A stretch of DNA of 25,189 bases from Collinsella sp. (GTDB lineage: Bacteria; Actinomycetota; Coriobacteriia; Coriobacteriales; Coriobacteriaceae), in the NCBI GenBank assembly GCA_022745215.1, contig JAIIWC010000025.1:1-25189 (forward strand), given 5' to 3'. Each line of letters starts with the position of its first letter. Position 1 is the first letter of the stretch. This document shows positions 14,328 through 20,783 of this stretch, in pieces. A program made the position numbers and the translations under genes. The notes below the pieces were generated by a model, which saw only the letters and a program-made list of their open reading frames with translations, did no database searches and had not been told where the DNA came from.

Positions 14328-15329
14328 ATGGTGAATTGCAAACGATATAAGGTGGCGGCGATCGATCTGGGAACGGTGTCGTCGCGACTTGTGTTGGCGC
14401 AGGTCGAGGCCGGGGCGATCGTGGAGTCGTCCAAGCATACCGAGATCACCGACCTGGGCGAGGGCGTGGATGCGACGGGCCGCTTTTGCGAGGCGGCTGT
14501 GGAGCGCGTGCTCGCTGCGTGCCGAATGTTTGTGGACGAGGCTCGTGCCTTTGGGGCCGCGTGCGTCTGCACCACGTGCACGAGCGCCGCGCGCGATGCG
14601 TCCAATGCCGCGCTGCTACTGGACGGTCTGCGCGAGCTGGGGCTCGAGCCGCAGGTGATTCCGGGCGAGGTCGAGGCGCGCTTGACGTTTTTTGGCGTGG
14701 CGCACGACTTTGCTGGCGAGCGCATCATTGTTGCCGATTCGGGCGGCGGATCCACGGAGCTCGCGACGGGCGTCTATGCACCGGAGCGCGGCGTCTTTGC
14801 GCTGGAGGGAACGCGCTCGCTGGACATTGGCTGCCGTCGCGTGACGGAGCGCTTCTTCTCGGCCCTGCCGCCTGCGACGGACGAGCTTGCCGCCGCCGCC
14901 GACTGGGCTAGCGAGCAGTTCGCTACCTATTTTGAGGGTCTGCCCGGCGACTTTGAGCGCGCCGAGCGTCTGGTCGCCGTGGGCGGCACCGTCACCACGC
15001 TCGTGGCACTGGTCCACGAGCTGGAGCCGTACGACTCGAGCTTTGTGCACCTGCGCGAGCTTTCGATGGAGCAGGTTTCGGCCGCTATCGAGCGCATGTC
15101 CGCGCTGGACGTGGAAGGCATCGCCGCGCTGCCGGGCGTGCAGCCCAAGCGCGCGGGTGTGATCTTGGCCGGCGCCGTGGTGATTCGCGAGCTCATGCTC
15201 GCTGGTGGCTACCAGACGCTCACCGTAAGCGAGAACAGCCTGCTCGCGGGCATGGCCGCCACCATCAACGAGACCCTCGACGGCGAGCTGCCCACCATCG
15301 GCTGGACCCCCACTCTCAGCACCCTCTAA
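14328..15329 (+). CDS. ppx: Exopolyphosphatase (Ppx/GppA family)
   Basis: A 333-residue actin-fold phosphatase that releases phosphate from polyphosphate or hydrolyses pppGpp. The short form without a C-terminal HD domain is typical of actinobacterial Ppx. Visible are the phosphate-1 loop AAIDLGTVSSRLVL at 10-23, IPGEVEARLTFFG at 111-123 with the catalytic glutamate region, the phosphate-2 loop DSGGGSTEL at 137-145, and VAVGGTVTTL. GGAGGGGAG precedes the ATG. It lies 20 bases after the ftsB-like gene, so it is co-transcribed; the DUF501 gene often found between them in other actinobacteria is missing. Confidence 0.92.
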   Translation: MVNCKRYKVAAIDLGTVSSRLVLAQVEAGAIVESSKHTEITDLGEGVDATGRFCEAAVERVLAACRMFVDEARAFGAACVCTTCTSAARDASNAALLLDGLRELGLEPQVIPGEVEARLTFFGVAHDFAGERIIVADSGGGSTELATGVYAPERGVFALEGTRSLDIGCRRVTERFFSALPPATDELAAAADWASEQFATYFEGLPGDFERAERLVAVGGTVTTLVALVHELEPYDSSFVHLRELSMEQVSAAIERMSALDVEGIAALPGVQPKRAGVILAGAVVIRELMLAGGYQTLTVSENSLLAGMAATINETLDGELPTIGWTPTLSTL

Positions 15330-15331
15330 AG

Positions 15332-15380
15332 CGGCACTTAGGGACGTTCCTTTCCTGCCGGCAGCTTGGGACGGTCCTTG
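15332..15380 (+). repeat. Dispersed repeat, copy 1 (GGGACGTTCC ... TGCCGGCA ... TGGGAC)
   Basis: This 49-bp stretch is about 80 percent identical to the minus strand of 22875-22923. Shared blocks are CGGCAC, GGGACGTTCCTT, CTGCCGGCA and TGGGAC followed by TCCTTG. It holds the palindrome CTGCCGGCAG at 15355-15364. TTGGGAC at 15366-15372 also pairs with GTCCCAA at 15409-15415. Units of this type resemble REP-like sequences moved by RAYT transposases; none is in the window. Confidence 0.7.
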
Positions 15381-15555
15381 ATTCGATATGAGTAGTCTTT
15401 TTAGCCCTGTCCCAAATGAGCTGTTTTGTGGCGGCGCGGGGCGGTGGGACGTCTGCGTGTTTGCTGCGCAAACCCGCACCGGCTTCGGCCGCCTGCCGGC
15501 GCCCTCGCCGGCTCGCTACGGACGCTGCGCGTCCGCTTGACGCTCGCCCCCTCGC

Positions 15556-15581
15556 GGGTTCGAGTCCCGCCGGCTTCTAAA
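15556..15581 (+). pseudogene. Orphan tRNA 3' half (T arm and acceptor strand)
   Basis: GCGGG-TTCGAGT-CCCGC forms a perfect T arm with the conserved TTCGA loop, followed by an acceptor-like CGGCTTCT. I find no matching 5' acceptor (GAAGCCG), D arm or anticodon arm upstream. The preceding 120 bases are GC-rich repeats. It looks like a decayed tRNA or an attachment-site remnant. The rest of the gene-free stretch 15330-15628 shows only the repeat at 15332 and the terminator at 15588. Confidence 0.5.
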
Positions 15582-15582
15582 A

Positions 15583-15620
15583 GAAACGAGCCCATATCCC
15601 AGGGGGATACGGGCTCGCAA
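15583..15620 (-). terminator. Intrinsic terminator of tRNA-Leu
   Basis: Read on the minus strand, CGAGCCC-G-TATCCC pairs with GGGATA-T-GGGCTCG, with a G-T wobble at the seventh pair, then TTTCTTTT follows. It lies about 10 bases after the tRNA CCA end. Confidence 0.85.
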
Positions 15621-15628
15621 CCATCACA

Positions 15629-15713
15629 TGGTAGGGGCGGTGGGACTCGAACCCACAATCCTTGCGGCGAGGGATTTTAAGTCCCCTGCGTATGCCAATT
15701 CCGCCACGCCCCC
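15629..15713 (-). tRNA. tRNA-Leu (anticodon UAA)
   Basis: On the minus strand the gene begins GGGGGCG and ends CGCCCCT-A-CCA, forming a 7-bp acceptor with one G-U pair and an encoded CCA. The D arm has TGGCGGAATTGGCA. The anticodon loop CTTAAAA reads UAA on a 5-bp stem (GGGGA/TCCCT). There is a 13-nt class II variable arm, and the T arm GTGGG-TTCGAGT-CCCAC is perfect. It reads UUA codons, which are rare in this GC-rich genome. It lies 31 bases downstream of the TPR-like gene on the same strand, with its own terminator. Confidence 0.95.
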
Positions 15714-15724
15714 ATAAGGTTAAA

Positions 15725-15730
15725 AGTCTA
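15725..15730 (-). promoter_or_regulatory. Possible extended -10 box for tRNA-Leu
   Basis: On the minus strand TGC-TAGACT ends 11 bases before the tRNA 5' end, an extended -10 pattern. No good -35 is seen; it overlaps no coding sequence. Confidence 0.35.
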
Positions 15731-15744
15731 GCACAAGCCGTCCG

Positions 15745-16368
15745 TTATGCGTTGATGGCCATCGAGTGTTGGCCCGACTTTTCCGCGTACTCGCGGAATT
15801 TTGCCTCGTCGCCCTTGTTGTGATACTGCAGGGCCAGCAGATATTCCAGGCGGCAGCGCTTGACCGGGTCGTCGCCGGCGTCCTTAAGCATGCGCTCCAG
15901 CTCGGGGATGTCGTTGTGGCGCTTAAGGATCATCGTGTCATACATGAGCTGGCACTCGTGCGCGACCGCCTCGGCCTGACCGCCTTCATAGCCCTTGATC
16001 TCGTGCAGCAGCTCTTTAGCCTTTTTACGGTCCTCGCGGCCCACGTAGTAGTTAAATGCCTTGATCACCAGATCGACGCGCTGCATCTTGGGCAGGTTAA
16101 GGCCCAGCAGCAGGTCGAACATCTCGTTAGCGCGCTCGTTGTCCTCGCGCAGCAGATAGGAGTTCAGGCGCAGGTAGTCGCGGTTGTAGCGCGGGTACAG
16201 CATGCTGGTGAGCTTGCTGTCGAGCAGGCGGTCGAACTCATCCCACTGCTTGGCGGCCATAAGCTGCTGCAGGCGCTTGAACGTGGTGCGTTTTTTGACG
16301 CTAAAGAACACCGACACGGCGATACAGATGATGACGACGGCGGTCCAGAGAGTGCGGGAATCGGGCAT
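15745..16368 (-). CDS. Membrane-anchored TPR-like helical repeat protein, function unknown
   Basis: A 207-residue protein I cannot assign to a named family. Residues about 8-23 (WTAVVIICIAVSVFFS) are one membrane span with a basic KKR flank, so the bulk probably lies in the cytoplasm. The rest is almost all helix, with TPR-like pairs such as AAKQWDEFDRLLDSKL, REDNERANEMFDLLLGL, REDRKKAKELLHEIKG and DPVKRCRLEYLLALQYHNKGD. Such proteins usually scaffold other proteins. The ATG at 16368 has AAGGAC nine bases upstream; the frame extends to 16413 without a better site. A TATAAT box lies upstream at 16425-16430. tRNA-Leu follows on the same strand. Confidence 0.75.
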   Translation of the reverse strand: MPDSRTLWTAVVIICIAVSVFFSVKKRTTFKRLQQLMAAKQWDEFDRLLDSKLTSMLYPRYNRDYLRLNSYLLREDNERANEMFDLLLGLNLPKMQRVDLVIKAFNYYVGREDRKKAKELLHEIKGYEGGQAEAVAHECQLMYDTMILKRHNDIPELERMLKDAGDDPVKRCRLEYLLALQYHNKGDEAKFREYAEKSGQHSMAINA

Positions 16369-16424
16369 GATCAGAGTCCTTAGTCGCTCGAAAAGCAAGC
16401 GGTATGACAACACGTACTAGATGT

Positions 16425-16430
16425 ATTATA
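16425..16430 (-). promoter_or_regulatory. TATAAT -10 box for the TPR-like gene
   Basis: A perfect -10 hexamer TATAAT lies on the minus strand 56 bases before the start codon. No convincing -35 is present. Confidence 0.45.
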
Positions 16431-16532
16431 CGCAGCGCGCAAGCAAACTGGCATAAAAGCTCATCGAGGCCGAGCGCCATCGCTCGCTGCGGTACACTTA
16501 CCTAAAGTAAACCATGAAGGGAGACATTACCT

Positions 16533-16820
16533 ATGAAGAAGATCGTTTTGGCTTGCGGTGCTGGCGCTGCTACTTCCACGCTCGTTGCCCAGAAGGTCGC
16601 CACCCTGCTCGACGCCAACGGTTACGCCGACAAGTATGAGATCGTGCAGTGCGCCATCTCCGAGGCCAAGGATTACTGCGACGAGGGCGCTGACCTGCTG
16701 ATCGCTACCACCGTTGCCCCCGAGGGCCTCACCTGCCCGTACGTGAGCGGCGTGCCCTTCATGACCGGCATGAACCGCGTTGCTGCCGAGAAGGCCGTCC
16801 TCGACGTCATGGCTCAGTAG
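16533..16820 (+). CDS. PTS galactitol/lactose-type IIB component, orphan
   Basis: A 95-residue single-domain phosphotransferase IIB protein. The phosphorylated cysteine is Cys8 in KKIVLACGAGAATST, the P-loop typical of GatB-like IIB domains. IIB carries phosphate from IIA to the sugar being imported by the IIC membrane protein. No IIA or IIC gene is in the window, so it either works with partners encoded elsewhere or has a regulatory role. AAGGGAGA precedes the ATG. The VOC gene follows after 11 bases. Confidence 0.85.
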   Translation: MKKIVLACGAGAATSTLVAQKVATLLDANGYADKYEIVQCAISEAKDYCDEGADLLIATTVAPEGLTCPYVSGVPFMTGMNRVAAEKAVLDVMAQ

Positions 16821-16831
16821 GCGCTGACTGT

Positions 16832-17206
16832 ATGAGTGAGCAGAACGCCAACCCGGTCGAGCTCTTTGGCATGCGCGTTGCCCATGTGGGCATTAACGCT
16901 GCCGACCCGGCAGACGCCTTGGAGATCGCGGAGCTGTTCTCGACGATGATGGGTCTGCCCGTCATCGAGACCCCCGTTTCGTACTTTAACGATTCGCTGG
17001 TCGAGATCATGAAGCAGAACGGTCGTGGCGCCAAGGGCCACATTGGCTTTGCCGTCAACGACATCGATGCGGCCGAGAAGTGGTTTGCCGAGCGCGGGCT
17101 CGAGGTCAACGAGGAGTCGCGCGTGCTGCTGCCCGACGGCGGCACCAAGCTCGTGTACTTTAAGCGCGAGTTCGCCGGCTTCGCCGTGCATCTGTGCCGC
17201 GAGTAG
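16832..17206 (+). CDS. VOC (glyoxalase-fold) protein resembling the C-terminal domain of fused KDPG aldolases
   Basis: A 124-residue vicinal-oxygen-chelate protein. MRVAHVGINAADPADA at 14-29, SLVEIM at 55-60, KGHIGFAV at 68-75, GLEVNEES at 89-96 and EFAGFAVHL at 113-121 closely recall the C-terminal VOC domain fused to some Firmicute 2-dehydro-3-deoxyphosphogluconate aldolases; I base this on memory of the family. His18, Glu58 and His70 are candidate metal ligands. Its coupling to a PTS IIB gene points to sugar or sugar-acid metabolism. The ribosome site is weak. A strong bidirectional terminator follows. Confidence 0.8.
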   Translation: MSEQNANPVELFGMRVAHVGINAADPADALEIAELFSTMMGLPVIETPVSYFNDSLVEIMKQNGRGAKGHIGFAVNDIDAAEKWFAERGLEVNEESRVLLPDGGTKLVYFKREFAGFAVHLCRE

Positions 17207-17230
17207 CGCACAGGCTGCTATAGCTAGCAA

Positions 17231-17266
17231 AAAGGGATAGGGCCGCATGGCCTTATCCCTTTATTT
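17231..17266. terminator. Bidirectional terminator between convergent genes
   Basis: AAAGGGATAGGGCC at 17231-17244 pairs with GGCCTTATCCCTTT at 17249-17262 with one G-U pair and a GCAT loop. Plus-strand T residues follow (TTTATTTATG), and on the minus strand the stem is followed by TTTTTGC. It serves the VOC gene and the sensor kinase alike. Confidence 0.9.
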
Positions 17267-17281
17267 ATGCCGAGGGGCTTT

Positions 17282-18577
17282 CTATCGTGGCAGGCGAATC
17301 GTAAAGCGGCTGCCGACGCCTTCGACTGAAGTCACGCCAATGACACCGCCATGGCTATCGACGATCCACTTGGCAATGGCAAGCCCCAGACCCGAGCCCT
17401 GCGCGCCGGCATCGCGCGCGTTGTCGGCGCGGTAGAACCGTTCAAACGCGTGAGCTGCGGATTCTTGGTTCATGCCGATACCCTCGTCCTCAACACTTAT
17501 GTCGATCGTGCCCGCGCCCGCATCCGGCGCTACGCCAAACGAGATGGGCGTGCCCGCGTCCGAATACTTGGCGGCGTTTTGCACGATCACGCGCAGAGCC
17601 TGCTTCACGAGCGCCACGTCGACGGGCGCGTCGCAGCGCGGGTCGCTGGCAAGTGCGGCATCGTACGCCAGTCGATATGTGTGCGCGGCATCGATCATCT
17701 GCGATTCCTCGCATACCTCGCCGACCAGTGCGGCCAGGTTAGTATTCGCACGCCGCAGGACCGTGCGCCCGGCATCGCCGCGCGCCAAAAACAGCAGCTG
17801 CTCCACGAGCTCCTGCATATGCTCGCTTTCGGCCTTGAGCGAGGCAATGGACTCTGCCAGCACGTCCGGGTCGTCTTTGCCCCAGCGGTCGAGCATGTTC
17901 ACGTAGCCCTGAATCACCGCGATGGGCGTGCGCAGCTCGTGGCTCGCATCGTTGACAAAGCGCATCTGCTGCAGCTTGGCCTCTTGCATCTGGCGCAGTA
18001 GGCGGTTGAGTGCAACCTCGATGCTTGCCAGGTCGGCGTCGCCGGTAGTGACGCTCGGCGAGTCGACGCTTGCGCGCTCGATGGCCTGCTCCAGTGTTTC
18101 CATCTTGCCGCCGGAGAGCTGCATGCGGCCGAGTTCGTCCACGCGCAGGGCCAGATCGTTGAGCGGCGCCATGGTGCGGCGCACGCGGCGGGCGCCGCCG
18201 AGCATGTTGAGCACGCTGATGACCTGCCAACTCACAACGACAAGGTAGAGAGGCCATAGCGCGACGAGGTCCTGCGCGAGGGGGAAGGTCTTGGTGGTAT
18301 GCGCAAGCTCGACGGTATAGATGAGCGTCGCCGGGTCCCAGTCGCGCGCGGGCGTCAGCGTCATGCCGTGAACGGTGGCGCTGGGGATCCATCCTGCGGT
18401 AAACGCGCCGTCGGGCAGCGTCTGGTTGTATCCATAGACGAGGATCGCCGCCGCAATAACCAACAGCAACAGATCGAGCCAGACGTAGCTCATCAGGCGG
18501 CGCCACATATAGCCCCAGTTGATGGCGCGGGCGATGGAGGTGACGCGCTTGGCCTCGGCGTTACGCACGGCAGACAT
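17282..18577 (-). CDS. Sensor histidine kinase
   Basis: A 431-residue membrane kinase, partner of the adjacent response regulator. Two membrane spans lie at about 33-48 and 105-126, enclosing an extracytoplasmic sensor of about 55 residues. A HAMP-like linker follows, then the dimerisation box FVNDASHELRTPIA with His213, the N box IVQNAAKYSD (Asn334), DEGIGMN at 364-370 and GSGLGLAIAKW at 394-404. The ATG at 18577 overlaps the regulator's end by 17 bases, implying coupled translation; a longer open frame upstream lies inside the regulator and has no kinase features. The stimulus cannot be read from the sequence. Confidence 0.92.
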   Translation of the reverse strand: MSAVRNAEAKRVTSIARAINWGYMWRRLMSYVWLDLLLLVIAAAILVYGYNQTLPDGAFTAGWIPSATVHGMTLTPARDWDPATLIYTVELAHTTKTFPLAQDLVALWPLYLVVVSWQVISVLNMLGGARRVRRTMAPLNDLALRVDELGRMQLSGGKMETLEQAIERASVDSPSVTTGDADLASIEVALNRLLRQMQEAKLQQMRFVNDASHELRTPIAVIQGYVNMLDRWGKDDPDVLAESIASLKAESEHMQELVEQLLFLARGDAGRTVLRRANTNLAALVGEVCEESQMIDAAHTYRLAYDAALASDPRCDAPVDVALVKQALRVIVQNAAKYSDAGTPISFGVAPDAGAGTIDISVEDEGIGMNQESAAHAFERFYRADNARDAGAQGSGLGLAIAKWIVDSHGGVIGVTSVEGVGSRFTIRLPR

Positions 18578-19346
18578 AGCCCACCCCGCGCACGGTCTGG
18601 ATGATGCGGGCGCTGCCGGCGTCCTCGATCTTGGCACGCAGGTGCGCGATGTGTACGTCGACGTTGTTGGTGTCGCCCACGTATTCGTAGCCCAGCGCTT
18701 CGTGCGCGATGCGCTCGCGCGTGAGCACGGTCTCGGCATGCGCCATAAGCAGGGCGAGGACGTCGAACTCGCGGGCCGTGAGCGCGATGGGCGAGCCGCC
18801 GACCGTGACTTCGCGGCGGTCGGGATCGAGCGCGACCGAACCCACGGCGAGCGCGGCGGGGGAGGGCGCGGCAGCGGTCTGGGCCGTGTCGGTTGCCGGG
18901 GACATTGTGGCGATACCGGCGGCCGTGCCGCTCGCTACGCCAGCCCCGGCGCTGGCGCCGCCAACGCCCGAAGCCGCTCGCACGGCTTCCGAGCGCTTCA
19001 GTGCCACGCGGATCCGTGCGAACAGCTCCTCAATCGCAAATGGCTTGGTCAGGTAATCGTCGGCGCCGGCATCGAGCCCGGCCACTTTGTCCATCACGGC
19101 ATCGCGCGCGGTGACCATAATCACCGGCACATCCTTGTGCTTGCGGACACGCCGCAAGACCTCCATGCCGTTGAGCTGCGGCAACAGCACGTCGAGCAGA
19201 ATCAGATCGTAGTCGCGCTCCAGCGCCAGGTCCACGGCAGTGCGGCCATCGGCGGCGTGTTCCACCTGGTAGCCCTCGTGCTCCAGCTCGAGCGTCACAA
19301 AGCGGGCGATTTTCTCCTCGTCCTCTACGATCAAGATCCGTGCCAT
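18561..19346 (-). CDS. OmpR/PhoB-family response regulator
   Basis: A 261-residue DNA-binding regulator. The receiver domain (1-118) shows Glu9-Asp10, the phosphorylated Asp52 in LLDVLLP, Thr79 in VTARD and Lys101 in LTKPF. The winged-helix domain (about 168-261) ends with the family pattern NVDVHIAHLRAKIED and RGVGYVCRA. The linker between them, about residues 122-166, is unusually long and almost entirely Ala, Gly, Ser, Thr and Pro; most family members have about 15 residues there. GGGGG lies seven bases before the ATG. It sits 18 bases after the DUF4342 gene. Confidence 0.94.
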   Translation of the reverse strand: MARILIVEDEEKIARFVTLELEHEGYQVEHAADGRTAVDLALERDYDLILLDVLLPQLNGMEVLRRVRKHKDVPVIMVTARDAVMDKVAGLDAGADDYLTKPFAIEELFARIRVALKRSEAVRAASGVGGASAGAGVASGTAAGIATMSPATDTAQTAAAPSPAALAVGSVALDPDRREVTVGGSPIALTAREFDVLALLMAHAETVLTRERIAHEALGYEYVGDTNNVDVHIAHLRAKIEDAGSARIIQTVRGVGYVCRA

Positions 19347-19364
19347 GCGTGCCCCCGTCTGCGA

Positions 19365-19907
19365 TTACTTGTCGTCGTTGAGATTTTGCTTGATGTCGTC
19401 TGCGGCGTTGGCAGCGCTATCCATAAGGTTGTTGATGCTGCCGGGCACGTCGCCGTCGCTGTCGATGCGGTAGCGCATGCCAAAGAACAGGCCAATCAGC
19501 ATCAGCCATATCGTGGCGCCCCAGGCAAACAGCGCGACGATGGGGATCAGGATGGGGATGTTGAGGATGATCGCATCGCGGCGCGTGGCGATAAACTTGG
19601 TGTCCAGACTCAGGCGGAAGAGCTTTTTGAGGTACTCCCACACGCTGTCCATCTTCTTGGAGAAGTCGGTCTTTTCGCTCGACTTTTCGTAGGCTGCCTG
19701 CGCGGCGACCATCTCGGCAGAGGGCTCATCGACTGGCGCGGACTCGGTGGCGGCATGCGCCGACGTGGTCTGGGTCTTGCCCTGCGACTCGAGCCAAATG
19801 ATGGCATCCAAAACGTTACCGTCGGCAGCGTCGAGCGCGGCCTTGGCATCGGTGTAGCTCACGTTGCACTTGGTGCGGATGGTTTCAACTTTTTCGAGAT
19901 CGTCCAT
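19365..19907 (-). CDS. DUF4342 protein with an N-terminal UBA-like domain and a membrane segment
   Basis: A 180-residue protein. Residues 1-42 (VETIRTKCNVSYTDAKAALD and NVLDAIIWLE) form a UBA-like three-helix domain, as in DUF4342 and in the C-terminal part of translation factors such as EF-Ts. An Ala/Ser/Glu-rich linker (43-78) leads to an amphipathic helix, then a hydrophobic hairpin or double span at about 112-145, and a polar tail. AAAGGACAGG precedes the start. It is the first gene of the operon with the two-component pair, so it could modulate the kinase at the membrane; no function is established. Confidence 0.82.
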   Translation of the reverse strand: MDDLEKVETIRTKCNVSYTDAKAALDAADGNVLDAIIWLESQGKTQTTSAHAATESAPVDEPSAEMVAAQAAYEKSSEKTDFSKKMDSVWEYLKKLFRLSLDTKFIATRRDAIILNIPILIPIVALFAWGATIWLMLIGLFFGMRYRIDSDGDVPGSINNLMDSAANAADDIKQNLNDDK

Positions 19908-20020
19908 GACCTGTCCTTTCGTTCGATGGGCGCGACGCCGGGCGGTCTGCCCGGGCGCGAGCGTTGCGTTCGGCGGCCTGCGTGGCGCCGCCCCGCCCTT
20001 GGTCGAACTCTATAGTGCAG

Positions 20021-20048
20021 GTTATAGATTAAGCGATTCTTGAGCCAA
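20021..20048 (-). promoter_or_regulatory. Possible promoter of the DUF4342-two-component operon
   Basis: On the minus strand TTGGCT (20048-20043), a 16-base spacer and TATAAC (20026-20021) fit a sigma-70 promoter, giving a leader of about 105 bases. GATTAA occurs in the same area at 20027-20032 and 20049-20054, two helical turns apart, which would suit an OmpR-type autoregulatory site; this is speculative. Confidence 0.45.
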
Positions 20049-20116
20049 GATTAATGTTGGATGAGTTTTTGGGTGGCGGTGGGGAAGGGAGAGGTGTCTT
20101 TCTGGATAGCTAGCAG

Positions 20117-20299
20117 CGAGGTCTAATACTTTTCCCGAGAAGTGAACGAGTTAAAACGGACCCCCGAAGCATCGACACTTTAAAGGTGCCGTTTCCCGCG
20201 GTTTCAATGCTGAAATCCTGCGATTTTGCCGCCGAAAAATGCGGATGTTTCAGGGGTCCAAAAACAGACGTTCACTTCGCGGAAAAGTATTAGACCTCG
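20117..20299. mobile_element. 183-bp MITE-like long palindrome
   Basis: The ends, 20117-20148 and 20269-20299, are inverted repeats of about 31 bp with only a local difference (CCCGAG versus CGCG-like centre). The outer part begins CGAGGTCTAATACTTTTCC. Inside, GGACCCC at 20158-20164 pairs with GGGGTCC at 20253-20259, and weaker complementarity continues to the centre (GGTTTCA-ATGC-TGAAATC). The whole unit would fold into one imperfect hairpin. It encodes nothing. This fits a non-autonomous miniature inverted-repeat element. Confidence 0.7.
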
Positions 20300-20459
20300 A
20301 TAGCGGGAGATGGGGTGCCGGTACAAAACGGCGCCAAGGGTTGGTCGAGCGGGCGGTTTCTCCATTGATGTCCGCACGACATGTGACACTTACTCTGCCG
20401 CTTCGTTCTGCCACGGCGGCATGCATCTGAACAACGACCCTCTAAGGAGTTCGATATCG

Positions 20460-20705
20460 ATGAGTGACAACACCAAACATCTCGCAAAGAAGTGCGTCAA
20501 GGACGCGGGGCCGTGCCTCGCGCTGTGCCTTGCCGGCGCAGCGGTCGCGCTGCTGGCTGTTCTGGGGCCGTTTGATGTGCTCCGAAGTGCCAGCTCTCTG
20601 CACGTCATCATCGCCCTTGCCGCCGCCATGATGACCGGCGGCGTGCTCGATCTGGTTTTTGGGTACTTGACCCGTTTGGATGGAAGAACGAAGGGTAAGC
20701 CCTAA
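20460..20705 (+). CDS. Small two-span membrane protein, function unknown
   Basis: An 81-residue protein with two hydrophobic stretches, about residues 18-38 (CLALCLAGAAVALLAVLG) and 46-68 (HVIIALAAAMMTGGVLDLVF). It has a basic N-terminus (KHLAKKCVKD) and a basic C-terminal tail, suggesting both ends face the cytoplasm. AAGGAG lies 10-11 bases before the ATG. I recognise no family. The frame stays open 50 codons upstream, but those codons run into repeat DNA and have no ribosome site. Confidence 0.6.
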   Translation: MSDNTKHLAKKCVKDAGPCLALCLAGAAVALLAVLGPFDVLRSASSLHVIIALAAAMMTGGVLDLVFGYLTRLDGRTKGKP

Positions 20706-20783
20706 GGGACGGAAGGGCTGGAACGGTTTGCTTGGCGATCGTGCAGAATGCGGGCTAGCGATTTACAGGGAAGTGGTGATCCG

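Noticed and set aside
15430..15581. A complete tRNA on the plus strand ending at 15581
   Set aside because: No 5' acceptor strand, D arm or anticodon arm can be found for the T arm; only a 3' fragment is supported.
18519..20015. A 498-codon open frame on the plus strand opposite the two-component operon
   Set aside because: It covers parts of three well-supported minus-strand genes and has low-complexity, motif-free sequence.
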